Shown: positions 11,961 to 22,582 of the stretch, in pieces | How the letters are laid out: every line of letters begins with the position of its first letter | Numbering within the stretch: the stretch's first letter is position 1 | Assembly (NCBI GenBank): GCA_023548195.1 | Contig: JAJHZJ010000532.1 | Span: forward strand, 372,001 to 436,000 | Direction: 5' to 3' | Length of the DNA: 64,000 nucleotides | Origin: Bettongia penicillata ogilbyi | Taxonomy: Eukaryota > Chordata > Mammalia > Diprotodontia > Potoroidae | The notes under the pieces: generated by a model | Seen by the model: the letters and a program-made list of their open reading frames with translations, nothing else | Told to the model about the DNA's origin: nothing | The model's database searches: none | Position numbers and translations under genes: made by a program

Positions 11961-12234
11961 GTGCTAAAAGACCCTGAGGAAGGCCTCCTGTATACTGGGT
12001 TGATCCTTTTTGGAGGACAATTTGTAGGGGTGGGGGAATATGGAACACCCATGGACAAAGATCACACAAGATCAGGAAGGGCAGGGTCTGAGCCATACCA
12101 CCGGAGGGTGAGATCACAAATACATTTAAGTACTGAAATAGTAAATCATCTTATATTTGAATTTCCTAAATGAGAACTCTGTGAATATCATATCTTTCTG
12201 TCAATATTTTCATAAATGTAAATCATCACAACCA

Positions 12235-12385
12235 AAATAAAAGGTAGAGTGAATGGAAAAAGCAAAGGATTTGGGTGTGAGTCCTCGCTCTCCTGCTCAC
12301 GGGCCCATTTCTGCAGTTATAAAAATGAAGGGATCAGACTAGAATGGCTGAGGTCCCTTCTATGCCTCATACTGTGTGATCATTC
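12235..12385 (+). repeat. MIR-family SINE
   Basis: The forward order is 'gatttgggtgtgagtcctcg', 'gcagttataaaaatgaaggg' and 'aatggctgaggtcccttcta'. Confidence 0.6.
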
Positions 12386-12694
12386 CCAAAACAGAACCTA
12401 TCCAGGAATAGCTTATGGTTCTCAACTTGCAGGTTTATGATCTCTTAAGGTTTTAAATCTAAGACACCAAGCCTCAGACTTACAGGGCATCCTGTATTTC
12501 CCATTCATTCTAGGAGCTTTAAAGTGACTGAAGACTGAAGGACATCCGAAGTCTTAAAGTTCCTTTGCTCCAAACACCATATTGTGGTCTCAGTTGCCCT
12601 GAACCTAGGGTTCTGGATCCCTCTCCCAACTCCACACAAACCTCATTAGTTTTGTCTTGTTACCTGGTACAACAACACTGGCCTTCATTCAGTG

Positions 12695-12785
12695 AGTGGG
12701 TCAATCAAAAAGCATTTATTAAACACCCCCTGTATACCCTGCATTGTGCTAAGCACTAGGGTTACAAAGAAAGGCAAAAGCAGCA
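12695..12785 (-). repeat. L2 3'-end fragment
   Basis: The reversed L2 tail 'agcatttattaaacaccccc' and 'tgtgctaagcactagggtta' is present. Confidence 0.75.
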
Positions 12786-13004
12786 TGAGAAAACATCCCG
12801 TTTTGATACAGCGATGTCCTAAAGCCTGCCTTTTAAATGGGATTATTTGAAGGCCAAAGACTGTGTATATACTGTTGTTTCAGTAGCTCTGACCTCATTC
12901 AGGGCCTTCAGATAAATAGATAAGGGCTGAGGAAAATGAAACATGGTCTTTGTTGGGCAGCATTGGTCAGTACAAAAAAAATGGTCTATGAGGTCATGAT
13001 ATCA

Positions 13005-13080
13005 AAGATTCAGAGCAAGAAAAGACTTTAGTCATTTAATCCAACTTCCTGGTTTTATAGATGTGAAAACTGGGCCCCAG
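13005..13080 (-). repeat. MIR-like fragment beside exon 12
   Basis: The words 'agtcatttaatccaacttcc' and 'tatagatgtgaaaactgggc' mark a reversed MIR3-like remnant. It ends about 55 bases downstream (in gene direction) of the exon 12 donor. Confidence 0.6.
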
Positions 13081-13133
13081 ATCATGCATGTGTCTCCATT
13101 TCTCTCCCGCTTTCCTACCAACAACAAACACAC

Positions 13134-13267
13134 CTCTACGGAAGATGAGTGTCCAATTAAGTCACCAATGAGCTCCAAGGAACACATGATGCCATTTTCC
13201 TGTGGCTTTTTAACGGTCTGGTTTGCTGGTTTGTTCACCCTTCCGAATCCCCACATGTTGAAGAATC
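13134..13267 (-). CDS. WDR41: WDR41 coding exon 12 (blade 7 loop)
   Basis: The exon starts after a TTTCTAG acceptor, completes a split glycine codon, and encodes 44 residues, ending in SSVE before a GTGTGT donor. It opens with FFNMWGFGR, continues through a polar, Lys/Gln/Asn-rich stretch, and ends with SLELIGDLIGHSSSVE. By position it carries the long loop of the seventh propeller blade, which in human WDR41 is reported to insert into the lysosomal transporter PQLC2 and recruit the complex to lysosomes. FFNMWGFGR is identical to the human sequence as I remember it, while the following roughly 15 residues differ at many places. A MIR-like repeat lies about 55 bases past the donor. Confidence 0.96.
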
Positions 13268-14346
13268 CTAGAAAGACACGGAATGACAAAGAAAATCCCA
13301 CCACAACAATGCTTGTTGTGTGCTGCCCCAGTGCACCCCTGGTGGTAGCGGAGCAGAGGAGGAAAAGAGCAAAAAAGGAAATGCCTGGAGGACAAGCCCC
13401 AAGTAACTGAATAATCAGTCTCCAGGTAATCAGAAGTTGGCAGCATGCTGACTATAGACATAGATTCAAAAAGGGAAGATGGGCAACAGAAGGGCCTCCA
13501 GGCCCACGGAGCCCAACCCAGAGTTTTACAAAACCTTCAAGAAACGTAAGATTAGCAACAAAACCGGGGGCTAAATATCAGACAGGCCCAATGACAGGCT
13601 ATTTGCCAACACAGGCCTCTCCAGTAAAGGAAGAGAAAACATAAAGATACATGGGGAAAACTAATGAATACAGGCCATATTCAGATTGTATATAATCTAA
13701 ACCGAGGGATAACAGAGGTTATATTGGGATCCGTAGAGGAGGCCAAATACCCAATACAAACGGGACAGACAGACCAGCTCCGGATTCCTTGGCCAGAAAC
13801 ATTTTTCAGACCAGCAACTGAAATGTTCAAGTCTTCCCAGGTTTCCGTTTCCATACTGAAAATATGAGGGCCTGCTGGAAAGTCTATTGGCTAGTAGTAT
13901 TTGGGCCTTCGTTAAGTACAATTTAGAAAGATACTAAAATGAGTAATAATTGATAGCTGTTGATTTTATATCCAAATAGAAATTCTATGCATGTACCAAT
14001 AAGAATTACAGGTACTAAAATGAGTAATCATTACCAGCCTGGACTTTCAGAAAGTAATAATTTTCTCTCACAACACACTGCAATTCTGGTTGACTTGAAG
14101 TAGGATGAACACAATGAAACAGTCACTAAAGAAACATTAAGAAGGAAATCAAAGGATTTTGCAACTACTGTTTTTGGAGGTGTTGGCTTTGACTGCAACC
14201 AATATATTTCTTCTTTTAAAATATATCTTGGGTACAGTTTACTTTTACTTATTTTAGCCTGATGCCTCCTCATGAACTCTTTCATTCTTCCGTTTCGTAT
14301 TTTAAAAAGGAATGATAAGACACTTCCTCCCTGAGGAAGCACAGAC
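13268..14346 (-). other. WDR41: WDR41 intron 11 (1,079 bases)
   Basis: Donor GTCTGT, acceptor TTTCTAG. I recognise no transposon. A 16-base string, tactaaaatgagtaat, occurs twice (about 13933 and 14013), a small local duplication. Confidence 0.9.
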
Positions 14347-14435
14347 CTGTTGGCACAGGCTCCGCTGTCAGTTGCTGTTTCTCCCGTAACTCCCAAATGC
14401 GAACACTGCCATCTTCTGAACAAGAGATTAACTGC
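14347..14435 (-). CDS. WDR41: WDR41 coding exon 11
   Basis: This 89-base exon follows a TTTGTTCTGACAG acceptor and completes the split Arg codon left by exon 10. It encodes QLISCSEDGSVRIWELREKQ, then QLTAEPVPT, and leaves one base of a Gly codon. ISCSEDGSVRIW is a textbook WD-repeat strand pair ending in the Trp-containing dipeptide region. The sequence is nearly identical to the human counterpart. The donor is GTCTGT, a weak match to the usual GTRAGT, but the reading frame requires this position. Confidence 0.96.
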
Positions 14436-15212
14436 CTGTCAGAACAAAGAAACGGGGATACAGAAGGAGCACCATTGGGGCAATTCAGTGCAGGGCTGAG
14501 TATGGACAAAGGAAGGTTCAGCAATGTCTCTGGGGAAGTTCCTATTTGCTTCTGAGCTGATACTTTAAAAATATCACTTACCACATCTTTCCAATGAGAA
14601 ATAATTATACTAACTAATAGTTTAAGTGTTCCAGCATTATCTCTGTGGACGGAGGATAGCCAATGGGGTGTTCCACAGAAGTCTGTCATCTTCACTTTAA
14701 AAATGACAGGAAAACAGTGTTCTTAGTTGTACCTTTACATTGAGGCCTTCCTTTCCTGTATTGCCTCTCTCTCACACCCATTTTCTCCCCAAACCCCACT
14801 TGTATGGAAAATAACAGCACTTCTGTACACAGGAAAGTCGAAGAAAACAACCTTGGAATTCAATCCTCAACAGGTAACCTAAGATCCATAAGCTTCCACT
14901 TTATTCCAGTGCAGAAGTTAAAACAAAAAGCATGGCTTTATTACTGACGAGAGATACATTTTGGATGCTTCTCCTAAAAATTGTGTTTTAAATATGTGAC
15001 TTCTCACTCTCTGAAATTAGGAGATATAATTAAATTGTATGATCATTTTCAACCAAGGTCCTAGTATATCTAATTATAATATTCAAAAGGTCTTATAGGA
15101 GGGAATGATGTGGCAGTCCTCATTGCTAAAAGAATACAATCTGTCAAGCCTGGAAACCCCAAAAATCACACTGGGGCCCCTGGACATCCCGAGTCTCTTT
15201 CACATGTCATAC
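14436..15212 (-). other. WDR41: WDR41 intron 10 (777 bases)
   Basis: The shortest intron has a GTATGA donor and a TTCTGACAG acceptor. No repeat or other feature is seen. Confidence 0.9.
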
Positions 15213-15334
15213 CTGTTTGGAAGTTTGGTGATGTGCAGGACAGTGGAGTCATGTGCAGTTTTCTGGAAAGCAATCACACGCTTCATTTGAAGGTTATACA
15301 CATATATGCCCCTTCCAACAGCAGCAAACAAATA
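15213..15334 (-). CDS. WDR41: WDR41 coding exon 10
   Basis: The 122-base exon starts after a TTTTGTGCCCAG acceptor and encodes 40 residues plus two bases of an Arg codon. LFAAVGRGIYVYNLQMKRVI forms the outer strands of a blade in which the usual Trp-Asp is replaced by Val-Tyr, as in human WDR41. It continues with AFQKTAHDSTVLHITKLPN, containing the HDS..L pattern of a D-A loop. The donor is GTATGA. Differences from human are conservative, such as Tyr-Leu for Asn-Val at the start. Confidence 0.96.
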
Positions 15335-15699
15335 CTGGGCACAAAAAAGCACAAGAAACACAGGTTTCAGAAACAGACATAAAATAATATTTGGTAGAAG
15401 AATTGTCACCCTTCCCTATCTTCGGTCTTTCAACCCATGTTACTGTGGCCTTCGGAGGGCAGTGCAAAGTGTCAGAATACTAAGGAAAGCTCCAAACATT
15501 TCCAAGAGGAGAATGGAAAAGCCCTCTGCGGTGTCACACCAGTTTCAATTCCTACCATGCTTATTATCAAAACATTATCACTGGAGAGAACAGCAGGTAA
15601 TGGTGGCTGGTATCCTTCGTTATAAATCACAAGCAGCAGAGAGAGCACCAACAGAGCTCTGGAAGACCAGGGTTCAGATCCTACCCGGGCTACTTACAG

Positions 15700-15965
15700 A
15701 CAATTATTAAGCTCCTACTGATGGATTCAAAGACAAAAATGAAATAGCCCCAGTTCTCAAGATATTCTATCTGGAGAAACAAAGTGTACACAGGTGTACA
15801 TAAAGTAAACATACATACATAGGTATACATAAAGTAAATATACGTACGTAGGTGTACATAAAGTAAATATACATATGTAAGTATACATAAAGTAAAACAC
15901 AAAGCAGTTTGGGGATGGGGAGGAGATGAGGGGCCCAGGACAGAGCCTTAACATACACCCTCAGC
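15700..15965 (-). repeat. L2 fragment containing a 29-bp minisatellite
   Basis: Reversed L2 sequence ('acaattattaagctcctact') leads into a tandem array and resumes as 'gaggagatgaggggcccagg', 'acagagccttaacatacacc'. The array is listed separately. Confidence 0.6.
15792..15898. repeat. 29-bp minisatellite, 3.7 copies
   Basis: Units at 15792-15820, 15821-15849, 15850-15878 and a partial unit at 15879-15898 share the core tacataaagtaaa followed by an alternating (tac/tat) stretch. Units differ at a few positions. Tyr-rich minus-strand open frames here are artefacts. Confidence 0.95.
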
Positions 15966-17624
15966 TGGCAGTAGAAGTGGGATGATAATTTAGCACTGGT
16001 AAATGACTTCTTCTACTCCAGAACTACACAAAAAAGTCAGCCCAAGGGCCAGAAAGGTTAAAGTGACTTGCTTAAGAAATTAAAAATAATTTCATTTATG
16101 TAAATGAGAAATATTTATTTTGGACATTATATTCTTATGTATTAAAATACTAGTCTTTTTAAGAACTTTCAAAGTAGATTTTAATAATCTTATTAAACTT
16201 GCCTTTTGTAAACTAAAAAAAAACCAGAAGTAGTAAATGGAGATTCATGATTTCATATAGAATACTCTCATGTTCACTCTGCTGGAAAGGATACTTTTTT
16301 GGAGTTTCATTCCAAATTTTTTTTAAAACTAAAGTATTCATTTTTCTTAATGGTATATTGACAAGAATATCCCCAAGAAGGCAACTTTTCAGAAGCCATT
16401 CATCTTATTTTAGGAAATTTTGAGTCCATACCTGAGCCATGAACAAACATTATTGTGACTAAGTAGGGCACAGCAAGTCAAACTCCTCAAGGTCTTTGCA
16501 CCAAGTACCTCAACCTCTACCCATTCTCCCTCCTTCAAAAGCCAAAGCCAGGGGTCCCTTAATACAGGGACCCCAGCATTTATACTTAAGGGATATAGAG
16601 CCAAACTGACTAAAGATGATTATTAATAAAGTGAAAATGCTTCGCCAAACTGTAGTTGGTGAAACTTCCAGATGCCTCATGAATACCCCGTTAGTCTTCA
16701 AACTTGGTGCTGGAGTTCCCTTAAGTTATCTGTACAAGATGGCACAGAAAATTATGAATGCCTCCAGAGAGTCTCTAGGCTTGCATTTAGCCTACTATCT
16801 ATCACTTTTCATTATATAAAAATTTCCTTACAAGACAAAAAGGCAAGATGGTAGAGAAAAATACCTCTAGAAGGAAATAAAATTAATTATGCCAAGGCAA
16901 ATACTTAGGAAATTTCTGCTGTGGTAACTCTAAAATAAACTTTTAAACTAAAAGATAGTATGTAACTAAAAACAAAGCACTTGTTTAGAAAAGGGAGGGA
17001 AAAATATGAAGAAAATAAAAGCAGAAATCCTATTAGTCATCTTTTGTAATATGCTCTCTCAAGAGTCTAGTCTCCTTAAAATAATTTTTCTTAATCCTGG
17101 AGCTAGAAGATACAATATTTAGACTCCAGCAAGGATTTAGCAGCTTGCCCTAAGACCATGAGAAACATTCAATTCAGGGCCAAAAGGAGCAGTTCCCATC
17201 AGTCATCCAACCTTGGAGCTGAGTCAATGAGGGGAGAGATGTGGTCAGGCTTCCAACTTCATTATGTCTTACTGGGGAATATATTACTATTCATACGAAT
17301 GCTGGCTAGAATATCCTTTAAGTGAATGCTAAATAGTAACCTCAAATCTTAATGAAATAATGTAAAAGAACCAAAATTTTAAATAATATTTTAAAATGAA
17401 ATTCAGAGCCATTTAGCAATTTTCTTGCTGGGGAGTAAGGAATCAAAAATATATATATGCTATTATAACAGGTCTTTAAAGTTAACTCTATGCCAGAGTT
17501 AGAAAGTTCTAAGACACAAGCTGATATGCAGTAGGGGAATTTTTGGATTACGCCTAACATAAGATTAAAATGAAAATGTCAACCAAGATCCTTGCTAACA
17601 TAAGAAGCAGGCGTATATCCAGTG

Positions 17625-17800
17625 AAAAAGACACTACATTAGGAAGCAAAGGCCTAAGTTCTAATTCTCCCCTGGCTATGTGGTGCTGGACAAGTCACAG
17701 AACTCCCTGGGCTTCAGATGCTTCATTTATAAGAGGAGGATAAAAACACCGAAGGCAGGATATTGGATCAGATGGATTCAATCTATGATCTATGGCCTAT
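17625..17800 (+). repeat. MIR-family SINE
   Basis: The forward order is 'cctaagttctaattctcccc', 'tggtgctggacaagtcacag' and 'ttcatttataagaggaggat'. It ends close to the exon 9 donor. Confidence 0.65.
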
Positions 17801-17815
17801 TTTGCAGGTTTTTAC

Positions 17816-18000
17816 CTCCTCATCACATGTGAAATGATGAATGGAAATTTCATTTGGTTTTTGACAGAGCTTGATTTCTTGCTGGCTATCCAGCTGTAGA
17901 GATGGGTCCCAGAAGTTGCGTTCATAGGCCAGCATCGTCCAATCCAAGGCATCCCAGACAATTAGCTCCCCGACATGAGAGCCAGTGACAAAGCTCAAAT
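17816..18000 (-). CDS. WDR41: WDR41 coding exon 9
   Basis: The largest internal exon in the window has 185 bases. It follows a TTCTGCCTAG acceptor, completes a split Asp codon and encodes 61 residues ending in Cys-Asp-Glu-Glu before a GTAAAA donor. LSFVTGSHVGELIVWDALDW is a full WD strand pair with the canonical Trp-Asp. The remainder (TMLAYERNFWDP and QQEIKLCQKPNEISIHHFTC) is a long inter-strand loop followed by the first strand of the next blade. Identity with human WDR41 is very high, and this was the first segment that identified the gene. Confidence 0.97.
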
Positions 18001-18359
18001 CTAGGCAGAATTTAGACATGCCCTGTTAGCTACCACCAATAAAGGTTTCTTCTAAAATGCATGAATCAGCTAAAACAGTTTCCAGATTAAACACATAAAT
18101 TTGGTTGTTCAGTATTATAAAATACTATCTTAAGGGAAATTCAATCCTTACCTGTTTAGGTCTAAGAAGACTGCCCCCTCAAACACCACTTCTTCTCTGA
18201 TTTTCAACCTCTCCCTATCAATTATACCTTCCAACATGCCTGTCTCCCCTATTTTTGAAACAAACCTTCCCTGGATCTTACAGTGCTCTCTGGCTGTCCT
18301 CCAAGATCTCTCTTCTTTCTCAAACTTCTGAGCCCCAAATCCAGAGTACGAGAACCTAT

Positions 18360-18510
18360 GTTAACATCCCACCTTCGATTCTTACTTCACTTAAGTGACT
18401 GGTTAAGTCACTTAAATTTTTGTGGCTTGAATTTCCTCATCTATAAAATGAGGGGGTTGCGATATATGACCTCTGAAGTCCCCTTCTAGGTCTCAATGAC
18501 TGATCCTATC
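18360..18510 (+). repeat. MIR-family fragment
   Basis: The words 'ttcctcatctataaaatgag', 'gacctctgaagtccccttct' and 'aggtctcaatgactg' are the 3' half of a forward MIR. Confidence 0.65.
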
Positions 18511-18644
18511 AACTACGAGGAGCTGGATGTAATTAAGACTTATTGTCACCATCATCATTACTCCCTGTACGCTCTCAAATTCATAATAACATCAACACAA
18601 CCAGGTACTCAGCACACTATGGATACATACAGGACTACAGCTCA

Positions 18645-18740
18645 TTAGTCAGTCAGCAAGCGCTTACTAAATGCAGAACAAGAACACAGAAGACCATGAT
18701 GTGAGCCTTCAAAGAGTTCACATTCTACAGTAATTTGACA
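18645..18740 (-). repeat. L2 3'-end fragment
   Basis: The reversed L2 terminus reads 'agtcagcaagcgcttactaa' then 'agttcacattctacagtaat'. Confidence 0.6.
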
Positions 18741-19187
18741 ATCCTCCTTAACAAAACCGAAGATCTCAATAACTAGAAATGCTGTCTTTGGAAACACGGC
18801 AGTTCCAACAATCACACATGAACTTTCTTTTGCTCCTGTCCTAAAAGTCTCTTCATGCATTAACAGCCAGGCTGTTTCTTGGCTGCTTTTGCAGCCAATG
18901 AGGAGACTATGCAGAACGGACCCTGAGAAGAAATGCGGTTCATTTCTCATGTGAACAAGGAGGAGAGCTTCCAGCTCTGGGGACGAAGCTACGGCTGTGC
19001 GCTACTTTCTCCAGCCTCCACTTCCTGCCCTTTTCTCTCCAACCAATTCTGTCTTCACATTGAGACGTGTGGAGAAGGATGCAGACACTTACTGAGGAGC
19101 GTATCCTTTTATTAACTTCCAAAACGCGTTACTAGCAGCCAAATCTACAGTGCAGGCCTAGGCCTCTGAGTGTTATGATGCTGCGTT

Positions 19188-19337
19188 TTTCTTTTTTTAT
19201 TTTCTCAATTAAAAAGCATTTATTTTTTTCTCCTTCCCACCTCCTCCCTTCTGCTAAAAAAAAAGAAACTCTTTTAACAAACATGCATAGTCAAGGAAAA
19301 CAAATACACACACACACATACATGCGCACACACATGC

Positions 19338-19379
<42 letters not shown>

Positions 19380-19500
19380 GCCATGCCCAGAAACGTCTGT
19401 CACATTCCACGTCTTTATCTCACCTCCCCTCCGTCAGGAGATGGGCACAGCACGACTCATCATTGACCCCCTGCAATCATGGTTGGTCAGTATGTACAAA
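19188..19500 (-). repeat. L1 3'-end fragment with CA microsatellite
   Basis: A T-rich start, 'aaaaagcatttatttttttc', 'aacaaacatgcatagtcaag', then a CA tract and 'ctggccatgcccagaaacgt', 'ccgtcaggagatgggcacag' and 'atcatggttggtcagtatg' match the reversed 3' region of a marsupial L1 family as I know it. Confidence 0.65.
19305..19378. repeat. (CA)n microsatellite
   Basis: Interrupted CA dinucleotides become a pure run of about 36 bases (19342-19377). The tract sits inside the L1 3' fragment. Confidence 0.97.
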
Positions 19501-19786
19501 GCATGTTCTATATACAAGGATATTCTATGTCCCTGTTCAAAAACAAGGAACTAAATGTCCAGTTGTCATTTCTCATTGGCAAGGAAAGCTGGCATCCCAC
19601 TGTTACATTGTGTGAATGACTCACACTCCTAGACTGGACATGTAACAATTTTAAAACAACCAGCACCACAGTGTCAAAAGTCATGGTGTAAATGTGGAAC
19701 CTACCCTCACAAGAATAAAACTATACTGATAAATCAGCAAGTATTTATTAAGGTCTGTAATGTATGCCAGACATTGTGCTAAGGGC

Positions 19787-19952
19787 CAGGGGTGGGGAAC
19801 ATATGGCTTCGAGGTCACCTGTGGCCCTCTAGGTCCTCAAGTGCAGCCCTCTGACTGAATCCAAACTTTGCAGAACAAATTCAGTCAAAGGGCCTCATTT
19901 AAGGTCCTGGAGGGCCACAGGTGGCCTTGGGGCCGCAGGTTCCCCACCCCTG
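19787..19952. mobile_element. Palindromic hAT-like MITE, copy 1
   Basis: The 166-bp element starts caggggtggggaac and ends with its complement, gttccccacccctg apart from one base. Inner arms are also complementary, such as 'ggtcacctgtggccctctag' against 'ctggagggccacaggtggcc'. It interrupts an L2. The expected 8-bp flanks ctaagggc and ttaagcag match at only four positions, so this copy is old. No coding capacity. Confidence 0.85.
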
Positions 19953-20311
19953 TTAAGCAGTAAGAATACAAAGATCAACATGAAAGAGCTCCTGCCTTCA
20001 AGGAGCGTACAGTCTACTGGGGGAAATCCACATATATAGAAAAGCATGCACAAAACACATTTAGAATAATTTCAAAGGGAAGAGATACGAGCAGCTAGGC
20101 ACATCAGAAAAGACTTCCTGGAGGAGGAACCACTTGAGCTGAGCTCTGAAGGAAACAAGGGTAGAAAAGCAGTACATTTTAGGCACCGTAAGCCTGTGCC
20201 AAGGTATAAAGACAGGAAGCGGAACATCCTATGTGATGAACAACATGGTGGTCATTTTGGCTGGACCACAGAGTATGTGAAGGGGAACAACGTCTAAGAT
20301 GGTGAGGAAAC

Positions 20312-20705
20312 TGTGGGAATTGTGGGAACCACACTGACTCCATTGTGAGACCTCAGTTTCACTTTCCTGTAAAGTCCACCTACTTGCTAATTGTGGGGAC
20401 TGAGGGACATCCTTTTTCTCATCCAGAAAAGTCCACCCACTTGCTCTCCCCACTCCCAACCTGAAATCCATCATCTTTCCTCCAATTAGAAATCAGATTA
20501 CTTAGTCTTATATCCTGGTTTATATCCTGGTAATTGTTTCTGTTTAATGCATAAAAATCTGTCTCCCCGTGTTTGGGGCCCCGCACCAAGCTGAGCAAGC
20601 CTGGTCCCGATCTGTCAGACAGCTGGCATGCCCTGCTTAACACACTGATATGCTCGGAAGCGCGAACCTTTGTTTCCTCAGTTATTTCAGATTTTAACTA
20701 TCACA
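20312..20705 (+). mobile_element. Putative solo LTR of an endogenous retrovirus
   Basis: A segment beginning TGTGGGAA and ending ATCACA interrupts the L2. It contains a TATA-like 'aatgcataaaaatc' at about 20548 followed by a C/G-rich stretch (tctccccgtgtttggggccc), resembling a U3-R boundary. Its last 40 bases align with the end of a similar segment at 42809-43012. The left edge is uncertain (a second TGTGGGAA lies at 20321) and no clear target-site duplication is visible. No viral gene is present. Confidence 0.5.
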
Positions 20706-20819
20706 AAGTTTGGAAAGAAGGATGGAGCCACTGTATGACTGACAACATGATGTAAAAAGGCAAAAAAGGCAGAAATCCCTAAAACAACAGCCAGCTTCCC
20801 TAACAGAAGATAGCCACAA

Positions 20820-20922
20820 TTAGCCTATATCTCTCATATTCTCAGTTACAATGCTATTATATTTCAGTGGCCTACACACAGAAGGTGCTTGATATGTATT
20901 TGTTAAATTGAATGAGACTTAG
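20820..20922 (+). repeat. L2 3'-end fragment
   Basis: The forward L2 terminus 'cacagaaggtgcttgatatg' and 'tatttgttaaattgaatgag' is present. Confidence 0.65.
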
Positions 20923-22438
20923 AGAACACATGTGGCTATCTGTCCTGTAGCTCTTAAGTCATTCTCCATAACCAAGCAATTTTAGCACTTTCTTGGAGGC
21001 GGTTCTGGCTAACTTCTTGTTTCTTCTCAGATGCCCCAAGTCCTAGGAGGCACTCTGCCAAACTAGGGCACTGAACAATACCAACCCCAATGGTGCTGGG
21101 GAGTCCCAGAAAGAGGGATGAGGGCAAGGACCTGACCTCTACAGGACAGATTTCAAGGTTACCGACCCTACAGTGTGGTGTCTCACTGGAAAAACAATTC
21201 CTGACAGACCTTAGAGAGAGTTAATGACATCAGCTAACTGTTTTCAAATTTGAAAGCTAAAACTACTTGCTCATTCATGGTTATCTTTCTAACAAGGGAC
21301 CTGGCCAGCCACCTCCTTTTCATATGTAATGTGATTATCTAAACATGAGACTACCAAACAAAGGATAAAGAATTTTCTGCAATTCAGTTAGGATTTTTTC
21401 AAAAAAGATTTTTGGTTTCCTTTTCCCCCCCTCAAATAAATAATGTGGCAGGGAAGCACATGAAGAATGCTTTCTTAATCATACTGTTACAGGCTTCTCG
21501 GCACATCACACATCCAAAGGGAGCATGGGACTGAGTAGCCTGCATCAATAACATCTTATCATCCTGATTTAGGTAACAGGGCTTCAGAATATAAAAAAAG
21601 AAAACTCTGCATGATCAGTGTAATGAGCCAGAACATTGCTGTGCCTCTGTCATCAGTCTCTGTCGTTAGCCCTGGGGACAAAGGACTTAGGATCCAATCG
21701 CTCAGGAGGCTCAGGGTCTCCTGAGGAACCTGCTAGCCATTGTGATCATCTACGCAAGAAACCAAAGGGGAGATTCCTAGGGAAAAACAGATTTTCTCCA
21801 GCAGGAAACAAAGGTAAATTTCCAACAGTTGCCACCAATTAGATTCCCCATGAGCAATGTGGCCCTTTGGTTAGGCATGTGTTTCAAATTCTGCAAGGAT
21901 AGAGGTTAGCTAACCCTGAGCTGGGTAGAACACTGTTGCTGTTATGAAAATGTTACTGAGGGGGTGGAGCCAAGATGGCGGAGTAGAAAGACTCACATAT
22001 GCTAGCTCCGAAAACACAGCCCATATATTTCCTGCAAGAAGAACTCCCCACAAATTCTGGAGCACTGCAAGGTGTGCAGAAACACAGTGGAAAAGATTTC
22101 CACTCCAGAGAGCCCTGGAGAGCTGTCCACAGGGGTCCGTCGTGCTCCAAACAGCGGAGTCCACCCCTGAGCTGCCCTGGCTGCGTGGCCCCAGAGGAGC
22201 AGATCCGAGCAGGCTTCAGGGACGGAATCTCTGGCAGCCGGGAAGTTCCCTCCACCCACAGACGCTACAGATCAGTGAGAGAGACGTCTGGGCTGGCTGA
22301 GAGGGGAGCAGGGTGTCTCCATGACTCTGGCCCCCTCGTGAGGCAGCAGCGGAGGGAGTGGCAGAGGCAGAGGCAGAGGCAGTGGCAGAGGCAGCAGCGG
22401 CCCGGGACTCCCGGGGCAGCAGGCAGAAGTGCAGGGCC

Positions 22439-22582
22439 ATTACTGAAGGTCTCTGCATAAACCCCCTGAGGGAACTGAGCCTGGGAGATGGCCCTGTCCC
22501 TACCCGCTCCATTACTGAAGGTCTCTGCATAAAGCCCCTGAGGGAACTGATCCTGGGAGGCAGCCCTGCCCCCACCCGAGCA
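22439..22582 (+). repeat. 72-bp direct duplication in the half-L1 5' UTR
   Basis: Two copies with a 72-bp period start 'attactgaaggtctctgcat' at 22439 and 22511. They differ at several positions in their second halves. Just upstream lies a 'ggcagaggcagaggcag' short repeat (about 22359-22400). Confidence 0.9.

Larger units (their letters stand above)
5070..13133 (-). other. WDR41: WDR41 intron 12 (8,064 bases)
   Basis: The last intron has a GTGTGT donor and a TTACAG acceptor. It is filled mainly with antisense-inserted old L2 copies, MIR elements, one nested SINE and a long AT microsatellite, described separately. 5240-6258 and 7440-8010 show nothing I can assign. No alternative exon was recognised. 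Confidence 0.9.
15335..17815 (-). other. WDR41: WDR41 intron 9 (2,481 bases)
   Basis: Donor GTAAAA, acceptor GCCCAG. It contains a MIR fragment at about 15625-15705 ('gaccagggttcagatcctac'), an L2/minisatellite block and a second MIR (separate entries). 15965-17590 shows nothing recognisable beyond AT-rich unique sequence. Confidence 0.9.
19730..20760 (-). repeat. L2 LINE interrupted by two insertions
   Basis: Reversed L2 runs at 19730-19786 ('gtatttattaaggtctgtaa'), 19953-20311 ('aggagcgtacagtctactgg', 'aagacttcctggaggaggaa') and probably 20706-20760 ('ggaaagaaggatggagccac'). The gaps hold the palindromic MITE and the LTR-like segment, so both are younger than the L2. Confidence 0.75.

Noticed and set aside
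14282..14695. 137-codon minus-strand frame as an independent gene
   Set aside because: Only 14347-14435 is coding, as WDR41 exon 11; the rest reads into flanking introns.
15792..15898. Possible CRISPR-like direct repeats
   Set aside because: The 29-bp units are contiguous without unique spacers and the genome is mammalian; it is a minisatellite.
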